Origin: J014 sp964486055
Lineage (GTDB): Bacteria; Acidobacteriota; Blastocatellia; Pyrinomonadales; Pyrinomonadaceae
Direction of reading: 5' to 3'
NCBI GenBank assembly: GCA_964486055.1
Contig: CAZALE010000027.1
Coordinates: 1-6,611, forward strand
DNA: 6,611 nucleotides
The notes beneath the pieces are model-generated. The model did no database searches. It worked only from the letters and a program-made list of their open reading frames with translations, and was not told the origin of the DNA. Of this stretch, positions 1-6,328 are shown one piece after another (the first letter of the stretch is position 1; every line of letters starts with the position of its first letter). The position numbers and the translations under genes are program-made.

Positions 1-2
1 TG

Positions 3-554
3 CTTCTGGTGATAGATGAAGAATGTAACAGACTGAATAATTACACTGAGAAATTGATAGAGTTGGCTCGCATAGAGGCTGGAGATTTGCGTTTGTATCG
101 TCGCTGGACAGCTTTGGATGAAATAATTAACACCGCAGTCGAAAATTCGAGGCAGATACTTGCCAATCATAAGCTGAAAGTTAAGCTTTCGGAAGAGTTA
201 CCTGCTGTTTTGGTAGACTCTCATGCGATTGCGGAGGTGATTTATCTATTGATTGATAATGCTGTGAAATATTCTCCTGAGCAAAGTTTAATATTGATAA
301 CGGCTAGCGCAATAAACGATGCTGTAGAGATAAAGGTGGAGGATGAAGGAATAGGTATTCCTGTAGAGTTTCGAGAGAAAGTCTTTGATAAATTCTTCAG
401 AGTTAACGAGGGAGGAGCCAGAAAAGGCGTTGGCATGGGGCTAGCAATAGCCAAGAGTCTTATTGAAGCACACGGTGGTAGCATAAGGATCGAGGACACA
501 GAAAAGCGTAAGGGCACTCGTTTTGTGATCAGATTGCCGATCGGTGATAATTAG
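3..554 (+). CDS. Sensor histidine kinase, C-terminal part (partial, KdpD-type kinase module)
   Basis: This is the 3' end of a histidine kinase whose start lies left of the window; the open frame runs from base 3. Counting from the GTG at base 9 as residue 1, the end of the second DHp helix (EECNRLNNYTEKLIELARIEAG) is followed by a complete HATPase_c domain. Its N box is LLIDNAVKYSP (80-90, Asn84), its G1 box VEDEGIGIP (110-118, Asp112), its F box FDKFF (126-130) and its G2 box GVGMGLAIAKS (140-150). The phosphoacceptor His is off the window. By family knowledge it autophosphorylates with ATP and passes phosphate to the adjacent response regulator. It ends 16 bp before kdpE, so the two are co-transcribed. 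The KdpD N-terminal domain is encoded separately at 6329, so this is inferred to be the catalytic half of a split KdpD. It could instead be a second, complete kinase with its own sensor. The GTG at base 9 is an internal codon, not the start. Confidence 0.93.
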   Translation, partial: LLVIDEECNRLNNYTEKLIELARIEAGDLRLYRRWTALDEIINTAVENSRQILANHKLKVKLSEELPAVLVDSHAIAEVIYLLIDNAVKYSPEQSLILITASAINDAVEIKVEDEGIGIPVEFREKVFDKFFRVNEGGARKGVGMGLAIAKSLIEAHGGSIRIEDTEKRKGTRFVIRLPIGDN

Positions 555-570
555 TAAGAATCATTGATTT

Positions 571-1278
571 ATGCAGGAGAAAATAGCGAGGATTTTGGTT
601 GTGGACGATGAGTCGCAAATAACTCGTGTTTTGCGTTCGAGTCTATCTGCTCAGGGTTATGATGTGTATACTGCGCTCGATGCTAACACTGCGTTGAAAA
701 TATTCGAGGAGTGGCATCCAGATCTGATAATTGTAGATTTGGTGATGCCACAGATGAACGGTATTGAATTTTGTCGTAGAGTGCGTCTAGTTTCTCAAGT
801 CCCAATCATAGTTCTTTCTGTTAAAGGAGACGAGAGAACAAAAGTAGAGGCTTTGGATATAGGCGCCGATGATTATGTAACGAAACCCTTCGGAATAGCT
901 GAGCTTCTAGCCCGTATAAGAGCGGCATTACGCAGATCTAATATCGCATTTCCAGAGGCAAGTGCTCTCATCTCAATCGGTGACTTTAAAATAGACTTGG
1001 CACAGAGAAAAGTTGAAGTTCTTGGTGAGGCGATACGATTGACACCGAAGGAGTTTGAATTATTACTCTATTTTGCTCAAAATTCGGGTCGAGTTTTAAC
1101 TCACAGAAAACTTCTCAGCGCTGTATGGGGTGGCAATTATGCTGAGCAAAATGAATACTTACGAGTTTTTGTAGGTAATCTCAGAAAGAAAATAGAACCG
1201 CATCCGAATCGCCCTAAATACATCTTGACCGAACCATGGATTGGTTATCGTTTTAATCCATATGGCGAGGGAATCTAA
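571..1278 (+). CDS. kdpE: Two-component response regulator KdpE (OmpR/PhoB family)
   Basis: A 235-aa transcription factor, close to the usual 225-235 aa of KdpE. The receiver domain (about 6-122) has the acidic pair Asp12/Asp13, phosphoacceptor Asp56 in VDLVMP, switch residue Ser83 with Tyr102, and Lys105 in the KPF motif. A C-terminal winged helix (about 133-230) carries the recognition-helix region EYLRVFVGNLRKKIE and the wing ILTEPWIGYRF, a pattern typical of KdpE rather than PhoB or OmpR. Phosphorylated KdpE activates the kdpFABC promoter, and a candidate operator lies at 1450-1477. In-frame TGA at 565-567 makes ATG 571 the most upstream possible start. No good Shine-Dalgarno precedes it, so translation probably depends on coupling to the kinase gene ending 16 bp earlier. 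The family call is firm; assignment to Kdp also rests on the surrounding kdp genes. Confidence 0.96.
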   Translation: MQEKIARILVVDDESQITRVLRSSLSAQGYDVYTALDANTALKIFEEWHPDLIIVDLVMPQMNGIEFCRRVRLVSQVPIIVLSVKGDERTKVEALDIGADDYVTKPFGIAELLARIRAALRRSNIAFPEASALISIGDFKIDLAQRKVEVLGEAIRLTPKEFELLLYFAQNSGRVLTHRKLLSAVWGGNYAEQNEYLRVFVGNLRKKIEPHPNRPKYILTEPWIGYRFNPYGEGI

Positions 1279-1449
1279 TTGCATTGAAATTATTAATCGG
1301 CCATCAATATAATTCAGCCTGAAATTACTGATGATAGAAGCTTTCCTCATTCTCAATCTCAAAGCTAATCGTCCCATAAACTTTTTGACAACACTCATGT
1401 TCATAATCTAACCACAATATTCCAGCATAAATAAAATCATTACTAACTT
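1279..1449. other. Non-coding spacer between kdpE and the kdp promoter region
   Basis: AT-rich sequence with no convincing gene. A 26-codon open frame from ATG 1331 to TAA 1411 has no ribosome-binding site. A 6-bp inverted repeat (AGCTTT at 1339-1344 and AAAGCT at 1361-1366, loop 16 nt) and a short TTCAG/CTGAA palindrome near 1313 are present. Neither has the GC-rich stem and U-tract of an intrinsic terminator. A TTGACA at 1385-1390 lacks a well-spaced -10. Whether the kinase-kdpE transcript ends here is not visible from the sequence. Confidence 0.5.
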
Positions 1450-1477
1450 TTTATTTAATCTTTACAGTATTTTTATA
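1450..1477 (+). promoter_or_regulatory. Candidate KdpE operator: three phased TTTAYW-type direct repeats
   Basis: Seen directly: TTTATT (1450-1455), TTTACA (1461-1466) and TTTATA (1472-1477) begin exactly 11 bp apart, each pair separated by 5 bp. From recall, the E. coli KdpE site upstream of kdpFABC has the same form, TTTATA-N5-TTTACA. OmpR-family dimers bind such one-turn direct repeats. A weaker ATTACT at 1439-1444 keeps the phase. The cluster sits about 40 bp before the first micro-ORF of the kdpFABC operon, the expected place for an activator site overlapping or just upstream of a weak -35. TTTACA could itself serve as a -35, with TTTACT (1486-1491) as a poor -10, but the promoter elements are uncertain. 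Confidence 0.65.
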
Positions 1478-1505
1478 AAAGAAATTTTACTCTAGATCTT
1501 GAAAG

Positions 1506-1511
1506 AGGAGG
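1506..1511 (+). promoter_or_regulatory. Strong Shine-Dalgarno site (AGGAGG) of the 22-aa leader ORF
   Basis: AGGAGG lies 5 nt before GTG 1517. It is the best anti-Shine-Dalgarno match in the leader, and no other start codon lies at a suitable distance. This is the main reason for believing that the 22-codon ORF is translated. Confidence 0.7.
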
Positions 1512-1516
1512 AAAGC

Positions 1517-1585
1517 GTGATTACTTTCGGAGTCATCGGGGTTTTCATAAACTATGTGATTTCATGCTTGGAGGATCGCTTATGA
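1517..1585 (+). CDS. 22-aa hydrophobic leader peptide / micro-protein, translationally coupled to the next ORF
   Basis: A GTG-started ORF of 22 codons preceded by AGGAGG at 5 nt spacing. The product is mostly hydrophobic (residues 2-18: ITFGVIGVFINYVISCL) and ends in the charged tail EDRL, enough for a marginal single membrane span. Its TGA (1583-1585) overlaps the ATG of the next ORF as ATGA and is followed at once by an in-frame TAG. The last codons contain the GGAGG site of that next ORF, so the C-terminal residues are partly constrained by that signal. An in-frame TAG at 1493-1495 limits upstream extension. I do not recognise a family. It may be a true membrane micro-protein of the Kdp complex, or a translated leader whose translation opens the next start. 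A weak resemblance of its tail (YVISCLEDRL) to that of the following protein (YVYWCERLGDR) may be chance. Confidence 0.5.
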   Translation: MITFGVIGVFINYVISCLEDRL

Positions 1586-1680
1586 TAGCAGATTTTATCT
1601 TTGTCATTTCAACGATTGCTTTTTTTCTGATAACAATTGCTTACGTTTACTGGTGTGAAAGGTTAGGTGACAGAAGTTAG
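1582..1680 (+). CDS. Small single-span membrane protein of the kdp operon (32 aa)
   Basis: ATG 1582 has GGAGG (1570-1574) at 7 nt spacing and overlaps the stop of the preceding ORF as ATGA. The 32-aa product has an acidic start (MIAD), one hydrophobic helix (about residues 5-23, FIFVISTIAFFLITIAYVY) and a polar tail with Trp-Cys-Glu-Arg-Leu (residues 24-28). From recall, many bacterial kdp operons outside the enterics have a similar unnamed short ORF just before kdpF, ending in a Tyr-Val-x-x-Cys-(Glu/Asp)-Arg-Leu pattern and usually annotated as hypothetical. Position and topology suggest an accessory subunit or assembly factor of KdpFABC in the inner membrane, but no function is established from the sequence. 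It is distinct from KdpF, which follows 33 bp later. Confidence 0.75.
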   Translation: MIADFIFVISTIAFFLITIAYVYWCERLGDRS

Positions 1681-1705
1681 CTTTAACTTTAAGCGAAGGT
1701 TAGTT

Positions 1706-1710
1706 GAGGA
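1706..1710 (+). promoter_or_regulatory. kdpF: Ribosome-binding site of kdpF, bearing on the start choice
   Basis: GAGGA lies 3 nt before ATG 1714 but 9 nt before the in-frame ATG 1720. The second spacing is closer to ideal, so KdpF may start at Met3 and be 27 aa rather than 29 aa. The upstream ATG is kept because it gives the length usual for the family. Confidence 0.5.
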
Positions 1711-1713
1711 TTT

Positions 1714-1803
1714 ATGGATATGGAAAACTTAATTGGTTTATTAGTAGCTATTTTGCTCTTCATTTACTTGCTTTATGCTCTTCTCAAGCCAGAGAAACTC
1801 TAG
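1714..1803 (+). CDS. kdpF: K+-transporting ATPase subunit KdpF
   Basis: A 29-aa single-span membrane peptide, the same length as E. coli KdpF. A hydrophobic helix (about residues 6-24, LIGLLVAILLFIYLLYALL) is followed by the short charged tail KPEKL. The ending YLLYALLKPEKL is the family signature and is enough for recognition. KdpF packs against KdpA and stabilises the KdpFABC complex in the inner membrane. It lies directly upstream of kdpA, as in other kdpFABC operons, with 41 bp between its stop and the kdpA start. ATG 1720 is an alternative start. It is too short for many automatic gene callers and likely to be missed. Confidence 0.93.
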   Translation: MDMENLIGLLVAILLFIYLLYALLKPEKL

Positions 1804-1830
1804 CATTTTCCTCAAAGGATAAATTTAGAT

Positions 1831-1835
1831 GAGGT
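1831..1835 (+). promoter_or_regulatory. kdpA: Ribosome-binding site of kdpA, deciding ATG 1845 over TTG 1839
   Basis: GAGGT lies 9 nt before ATG 1845 and only 3 nt before the in-frame TTG 1839. ATG 1845 gives a protein beginning MTLNGW, matching the usual KdpA N-terminus, so the longer TTG start is not preferred. Confidence 0.6.
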
Positions 1836-1844
1836 TGATTGATT

Positions 1845-3611
1845 ATGACACTTAATGGTTGGATGCAAATTTTAATATTTTTCGGTACTTTGTTAGTTTT
1901 GACAAAGCCTCTCGGGTCGTATATGGCCAGAGTTTATTCAGGCGCGAGAACCTTATTTGATCCAGTTTTACGACCTGTGGAGCGACTCATATATCGTGTA
2001 ACGGCCGTCGATGAGACTCGTGAAATGCGATGGACAGAATATGCCGTTTCTGTCTTACTTTATAGCGTTGTATCCATGTTGCTTCTTTATGCTATTCAGC
2101 GTTTACAGGCTTTTTTACCATTTAATCCGCAGGGCTTCGCCGGTGTAGCTCCAGATTTAGCATTTAATACCGCAGCAAGCTTTACGACTAATACGAATTG
2201 GCAAGCCTATGCTGGCGAGGCTACGATGAGCTATTTTACACAGATGGCAGGCCTTGCTCATAACAATTTTACTTCTGCAGCTGTTGGGATGGCGGTAGCG
2301 ATTGCTTTGATACGAGGCATCAGCCGTAGAGAATCTGAAACCATCGGGAATTTTTGGGTAGATTTAGTTCGTGGTCTTTTATGGGTGCTATTACCGCTAA
2401 GTCTGATATTAGCAATTCTGTTGGTTTCTCAAGGTGTGGTGCAGAATTTTCGAGCTTATGATACAGCGAGTCTAATCGATCCACAAACTGTGCAGAATAA
2501 CGATGCGAGCCAGGAGATAGTTTCAACTCAGATTATTCCTCAAGGTCCAGCTGCCTCTCAAATCGCTATTAAGATGCTTGGGACGAATGGCGGTGGGTTC
2601 TTCAATGCAAATTCGGCTCATCCATTCGAAAATCCAACTCCTTTCTCCAATTTGTTGGAGATGTTAGCCATTTTTTTGATACCAGCTGGATTAACTTACA
2701 CTCTTGGACGCATGACCGGCTCAGAACGGCATGGATGGGCGGTTTTTGCTGCGATGAGTATTTTGTTCTTCATAGGTGTATGGATAGCTTACTGGGCTGA
2801 GTCCCGAGGTAATCCAATAATGGCCGTCAGAGGAATCGATCTCACGAGCAGTGCCATGCATCCCGGTGGCAACATGGAGGGTAAGGAGGTGCGTTTTGGT
2901 ATAGCTAGCTCAGCACTTTTTGCTACCGTCACGACCGACGCATCTTGTGGAGCAGTGAATTCGATGCACGATTCCTTTACTCCACTCGGCGGATTTGTAC
3001 CGTTGGTAAACATGCAATTAGGAGAGGTGATCTTTGGAGGTGTTGGAGCTGGCATGTACGGAATGCTTGTAATGGTAATTATTTCCGTTTTCATCGCTGG
3101 TTTAATGGTCGGTAGAACACCTGAATACCTAGGTAAGAAGATTGAATCATATGATGTCAAAATGGCGATGCTTTACATCATAATCTTCCCGCTAGTGATC
3201 CTGATCCTAACCTCAATCTCACTCAGTAGTTCGTTTGGATTAGACTCTATCGGAAATCAGGGTCCACATGGCTTGACTCAGGTGCTATATGCTTTTACGT
3301 CTGGAACCGCAAATAATGGTTCGGCTTTTGGCGGGTTAAATGCAAATACGCTTTGGTATAACACCAGCATCGGATTTTCGATGCTCCTCGGACGTTTCTT
3401 CATGATGATTCCTGTATTAGCGATCGCAGGTAACTTGGCTCGTAAAAAGATTGTTCCACCGTCGTTAGGAACATTTCCAGTTACGACGTTCTCATTTGTG
3501 GTGCTTTTAATCAGTGTGATCATAATTGTCGGTGCTTTGACATTTTTTCCAGTTCTCAGCCTGGGACCAATTGTTGAACATTTCCTTATGCAGGCAGGCA
3601 AACTCTTCTGA
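1845..3611 (+). CDS. kdpA: K+-transporting ATPase subunit KdpA (K+-binding, channel-like subunit)
   Basis: KdpA (588 aa from ATG 1845) binds K+ from the periplasm and passes it to KdpB; it belongs to the Trk/Ktr/HKT-like superfamily with four pore-loop repeats. The four filter segments are visible: TTNTNWQ (114-120), GTNGGGFFNANSAHPFENP (246-264), VTTDASCGAVN (362-372) and FTSGTANNGSAFGG (484-497). Gln120 corresponds to the E. coli Gln116 position known to affect K+ affinity. About ten hydrophobic segments are spread along the protein, starting with LIFFGTLLVL. It is some 30 residues longer than E. coli KdpA, partly in the loop around residues 200-240 between a membrane helix and the second filter. 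The TTG at 1839 would add two residues, but the ribosome-binding site favours ATG 1845. kdpB follows after 18 bp. No frameshift or missing motif is seen. Confidence 0.97.
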   Translation: MTLNGWMQILIFFGTLLVLTKPLGSYMARVYSGARTLFDPVLRPVERLIYRVTAVDETREMRWTEYAVSVLLYSVVSMLLLYAIQRLQAFLPFNPQGFAGVAPDLAFNTAASFTTNTNWQAYAGEATMSYFTQMAGLAHNNFTSAAVGMAVAIALIRGISRRESETIGNFWVDLVRGLLWVLLPLSLILAILLVSQGVVQNFRAYDTASLIDPQTVQNNDASQEIVSTQIIPQGPAASQIAIKMLGTNGGGFFNANSAHPFENPTPFSNLLEMLAIFLIPAGLTYTLGRMTGSERHGWAVFAAMSILFFIGVWIAYWAESRGNPIMAVRGIDLTSSAMHPGGNMEGKEVRFGIASSALFATVTTDASCGAVNSMHDSFTPLGGFVPLVNMQLGEVIFGGVGAGMYGMLVMVIISVFIAGLMVGRTPEYLGKKIESYDVKMAMLYIIIFPLVILILTSISLSSSFGLDSIGNQGPHGLTQVLYAFTSGTANNGSAFGGLNANTLWYNTSIGFSMLLGRFFMMIPVLAIAGNLARKKIVPPSLGTFPVTTFSFVVLLISVIIIVGALTFFPVLSLGPIVEHFLMQAGKLF

Positions 3612-3629
3612 CTATGGGAGATTCGATTT

Positions 3630-5663
3630 ATGAAAAGAGAAAAAATTCAGACTTGGGATAGGCATATAATTCAACGTGCAGCTGTGGAGGCATTTAAGAA
3701 ATTAAATCCGCGTTGGATGATTAAAAATCCCGTAATGTTCGTTGTAGAGGTTGGTAGTACATTGTTGACCATAAGTTTGATGCGAGATTTAATGACCACG
3801 GGTTCAGTAAAGCTAGGCTTTGAGTTTCAAATTACATTGTGGCTATGGTTTACGGTTCTCTTTGCGAACTTTGCTGAAGCGATGGCTGAGGGCAGGGGAA
3901 AAGCTCAAGCAGATAGTTTGCGAAGAACGCGCACCAGCATACGTGCTCGTCGGTTGCGTGAGGATGGACAAATCGAGAAGGTCGCTGGTTCGGAACTCAG
4001 GCGTGGCGATATCGTAGTCGTGTCAGCTGGGGAATTTATTCCTGCCGATGGTGAAGTAATCGAGGGTATCGCTTCAGTAGATGAATCTGCCATTACAGGA
4101 GAATCAGCTCCAGTCATACGCGAGGCCGGAGGCGATCGATCGGCTGTCACGGGTGGCACACGTGTTCTTTCCGATGAAATTAAGGTTCGAGTGACTAGCG
4201 ATCCGGGACAGACTTTTCTGGATAGGATGATAGCACTGGTAGAAGGGGCACAGCGGCAGAAAACACCAAATGAAATAGCGCTTAACATTTTGCTCGGAGG
4301 ACTTACGATTATTTTTCTGCTCGCTGTCGTTACCCTTCAACCTTTCGCGATATATTCTGGAGCCCCACAAACTCTGTTTGTTTTAATCTCACTTCTGGTG
4401 TGCCTTATTCCTACTACGATCGGAGGTTTGCTCTCAGCAATAGGGATAGCTGGCATGGACAGGCTTCTTCAGCGTAATGTAGTTGCCATGTCTGGTCGTG
4501 CCGTCGAAGCTGCCGGCGATGTGGATACGATGCTTTTAGATAAGACTGGTACTATCACCCTTGGAAACAGACAGGCTACAGAGTTCATAGCGTTTGATGG
4601 CGTGACTGAGCGAGAATTAGCTGAGGCAGCACAACTATCGAGTCTAGCTGATGAAACTCCAGAGGGTCGTTCGATCGTTGTTTTAGCGAAAGAACGTTAT
4701 GGATTGCGTGGGCGCGAGTTAAAGGGAGCTACCTTTATACCCTTTACTGCTCAGACGCGTATGTCTGGCGTTGACTACGAAAATCTCCAGGTTCGCAAGG
4801 GAGCTCCTGATGCAATTGCAGAGTATGTGCTTCGCCAAGGTGGGCAGATTCCTGAAATGATGAAACAGGTGGTCGAGCGAATCGCTCGTGAGGGAGGAAC
4901 TCCGTTGTTAGTAGCTGAAAAACAACGCCTATTGGGTGCGATTTATCTGAAAGATATCATTAAGGCTGGGATTCGCGAACGGTTCAATCAGTTGAGAAAA
5001 ATGGGAATTAAAACCGTGATGATCACAGGAGATAATAAACTGACTGCCGCTACGATAGCGCGCGAGGCTGGTGTTGATGATTTTCTAGCTGAGGCCAAAC
5101 CGGAGGATAAGTTAGCGCTTATTCGCAGAGAGCAGGCTGAAGGGAGACTTGTAGCAATGATTGGCGATGGGACTAATGATGCGCCGGCTCTTGCTCAGGC
5201 TGATGTAGGAGTAGCGATGAATACGGGTACTCAAGCCGCTAAGGAAGCAGGAAACATGATTGATCTTGACTCGAATCCTACTAAGCTCATCGAGGTGGTT
5301 GAAGTAGGTAAACAATTGTTGATGACCAGAGGTGCTTTAACTACTTTTTCGATTGCGAATGATGTAGCTAAGTATTTTGCTATCATACCCGCAATGTTTG
5401 TCTCTACTTATCCCGAACTTGATGCTTTGAATATAATGCATTTGCATAGTTCTGAGTCCGCAGTGCTATCAGCGGTGATTTTCAACGCCTTGATCATAAT
5501 AGCGTTAATACCGTTAGCGCTTCGGGGCGTCCAATATCGTCCTATGCCAGCCACAGCGCTCTTAAGGCGTAATTTTCTGATTTATGGAGTTGGTGGTCTC
5601 GTAGCTCCTTTCATCGGAATTAAGTTAATCGACTTGATAATTGTAGCTCTAAGTTTGGTTTGA
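3630..5663 (+). CDS. kdpB: K+-transporting P-type ATPase subunit KdpB
   Basis: KdpB (677 aa; E. coli 682) is the type IA P-type ATPase that hydrolyses ATP to drive K+ uptake through KdpA. The actuator-domain TGES is at 156-159; Ser159 matches E. coli Ser162, the reported inhibitory phosphorylation site. The TM4 motif IPTTIGG is at 260-266. The phosphorylated Asp304 lies in DKTGT (304-308). Nucleotide-binding Phe372 and Lys390 (RKGAPD) are present, with the hinge GDGTNDAP at 512-519. Asp578 and Lys581 in TM5 (NDVAKYFAIIPAMF) match the pair that couples KdpB to the KdpA tunnel. Seven membrane segments are expected. ATG 3630 has GGGAG at 9 nt spacing. kdpA ends 18 bp upstream and kdpC starts 34 bp downstream. 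All catalytic residues are intact. Confidence 0.98.
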   Translation: MKREKIQTWDRHIIQRAAVEAFKKLNPRWMIKNPVMFVVEVGSTLLTISLMRDLMTTGSVKLGFEFQITLWLWFTVLFANFAEAMAEGRGKAQADSLRRTRTSIRARRLREDGQIEKVAGSELRRGDIVVVSAGEFIPADGEVIEGIASVDESAITGESAPVIREAGGDRSAVTGGTRVLSDEIKVRVTSDPGQTFLDRMIALVEGAQRQKTPNEIALNILLGGLTIIFLLAVVTLQPFAIYSGAPQTLFVLISLLVCLIPTTIGGLLSAIGIAGMDRLLQRNVVAMSGRAVEAAGDVDTMLLDKTGTITLGNRQATEFIAFDGVTERELAEAAQLSSLADETPEGRSIVVLAKERYGLRGRELKGATFIPFTAQTRMSGVDYENLQVRKGAPDAIAEYVLRQGGQIPEMMKQVVERIAREGGTPLLVAEKQRLLGAIYLKDIIKAGIRERFNQLRKMGIKTVMITGDNKLTAATIAREAGVDDFLAEAKPEDKLALIRREQAEGRLVAMIGDGTNDAPALAQADVGVAMNTGTQAAKEAGNMIDLDSNPTKLIEVVEVGKQLLMTRGALTTFSIANDVAKYFAIIPAMFVSTYPELDALNIMHLHSSESAVLSAVIFNALIIIALIPLALRGVQYRPMPATALLRRNFLIYGVGGLVAPFIGIKLIDLIIVALSLV

Positions 5664-5697
5664 ATCGCATAGTTTCGTTCTTTTAAAGGGAGGAATC

Positions 5698-6282
5698 ATG
5701 ATACAAAGACATGTCATAACAAGCGTTTTAATAACTTTTGTAACCACGGTGCTGTTAGGGATAGCTTATCCACTAATAGTGACGGGAATAGCTCAACTTC
5801 TTTTTCCTGAGAAGGCAATGGGGAGCTTGATAAAGTCAGAGGGCGGGCGCATCGTTGGTTCTAAATTACTTGGACAACCATTTTCATCGCCTGGATATTT
5901 TCGAGGGCGTCCGAGTGCTGCTGGTGTTGCAGGTTACGATGCATCATTCTCGACTGGCTCTAATCTGGGTCCGACCAATTCAAAACTTTTTGAAAGAATC
6001 GACAAAGATCTGGAGCGGTTGCGAAAAGAAAATCCAAATATGCCCATACCAATTGACTTGGTAACCGCATCAGGTTCAGGACTTGATCCGCACATCTCGC
6101 CAGCAGCAGCTGAATTTCAGATTCCGCGTGTAGCGCGTGAGCGTGGTGTAAGCGAGCAAGAAATAAGGAAATTGGTTGAGCGGCACACTGAGGGCAGACA
6201 GTTTGGGTTTCTTGGCGAACCTAGGGTCAATGTGCTTGAGCTGAATTTAGAGCTAGACAAATTGTATCCGATGAAACACTAA
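5698..6282 (+). CDS. kdpC: K+-transporting ATPase subunit KdpC
   Basis: KdpC (194 aa, family usually about 190-200) is anchored by one N-terminal membrane span (about residues 8-35), with the rest in the periplasm. It stabilises the complex and raises its affinity for ATP and K+. Family motifs in order are YFRGRPSA (67-74), GSNLGPTN (87-94), DLVTASGSGLDPHISPAAA (120-138), RVARERG (144-150) and GEPRVNVLELN (173-183). A strong GGGAGG lies 4 nt before ATG 5698, supporting the start. It is separated from kdpB by 34 bp and from the kdpD-like gene by 46 bp. No terminator is visible after it, consistent with read-through into the sensor gene. Confidence 0.97.
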   Translation: MIQRHVITSVLITFVTTVLLGIAYPLIVTGIAQLLFPEKAMGSLIKSEGGRIVGSKLLGQPFSSPGYFRGRPSAAGVAGYDASFSTGSNLGPTNSKLFERIDKDLERLRKENPNMPIPIDLVTASGSGLDPHISPAAAEFQIPRVARERGVSEQEIRKLVERHTEGRQFGFLGEPRVNVLELNLELDKLYPMKH

Positions 6283-6328
6283 GTTTCACATGGTTTCTAT
6301 CATTCAAGGTTTAGGATAGTATTTCGAT

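Noticed and set aside
9..554. GTG at base 9 as a genuine start of a short kinase
   Set aside because: The frame is open to the left edge (codons Leu-Leu-Val), and a start here would remove the phosphoacceptor His helix; the gene is simply cut by the window.
1339..1366. Inverted repeat AGCTTT/AAAGCT as a kdpE terminator
   Set aside because: Only 6 AT-rich pairs with a 16-nt loop and no following U-tract.
1159..1404. Minus-strand open frame overlapping the end of kdpE
   Set aside because: Antisense to the well-supported winged-helix region of kdpE, with low-complexity basic content and no family resemblance; a shadow frame.
1331..1411. 26-aa ORF (ATG 1331 to TAA 1411) in the kdpE-kdpF spacer
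   Set aside because: No Shine-Dalgarno site upstream, mixed composition without a clear membrane span, and no recognisable family; most likely a chance frame.
1385..1413. TTGACA at 1385-1390 as the -35 of a sigma-70 promoter
   Set aside because: CATAAT at 1402 is only 11 nt away, and at 17-18 nt there is no acceptable -10, so a promoter call is not supported.
1279..1516. c-di-AMP (ydaO-type) or other riboswitch ahead of the kdp operon
   Set aside because: Such elements control K+ transporters in some bacteria, but this leader is AT-rich and lacks the G-rich conserved core and stable stems I would expect.
2789..3160. Minus-strand open frame inside kdpA (similar antisense frames occur inside kdpA and kdpB)
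   Set aside because: The + strand encodes intact KdpA filter motifs here; the antisense product is Pro/Thr/Ser-rich with no motif, as expected from reverse reading of a conserved gene.
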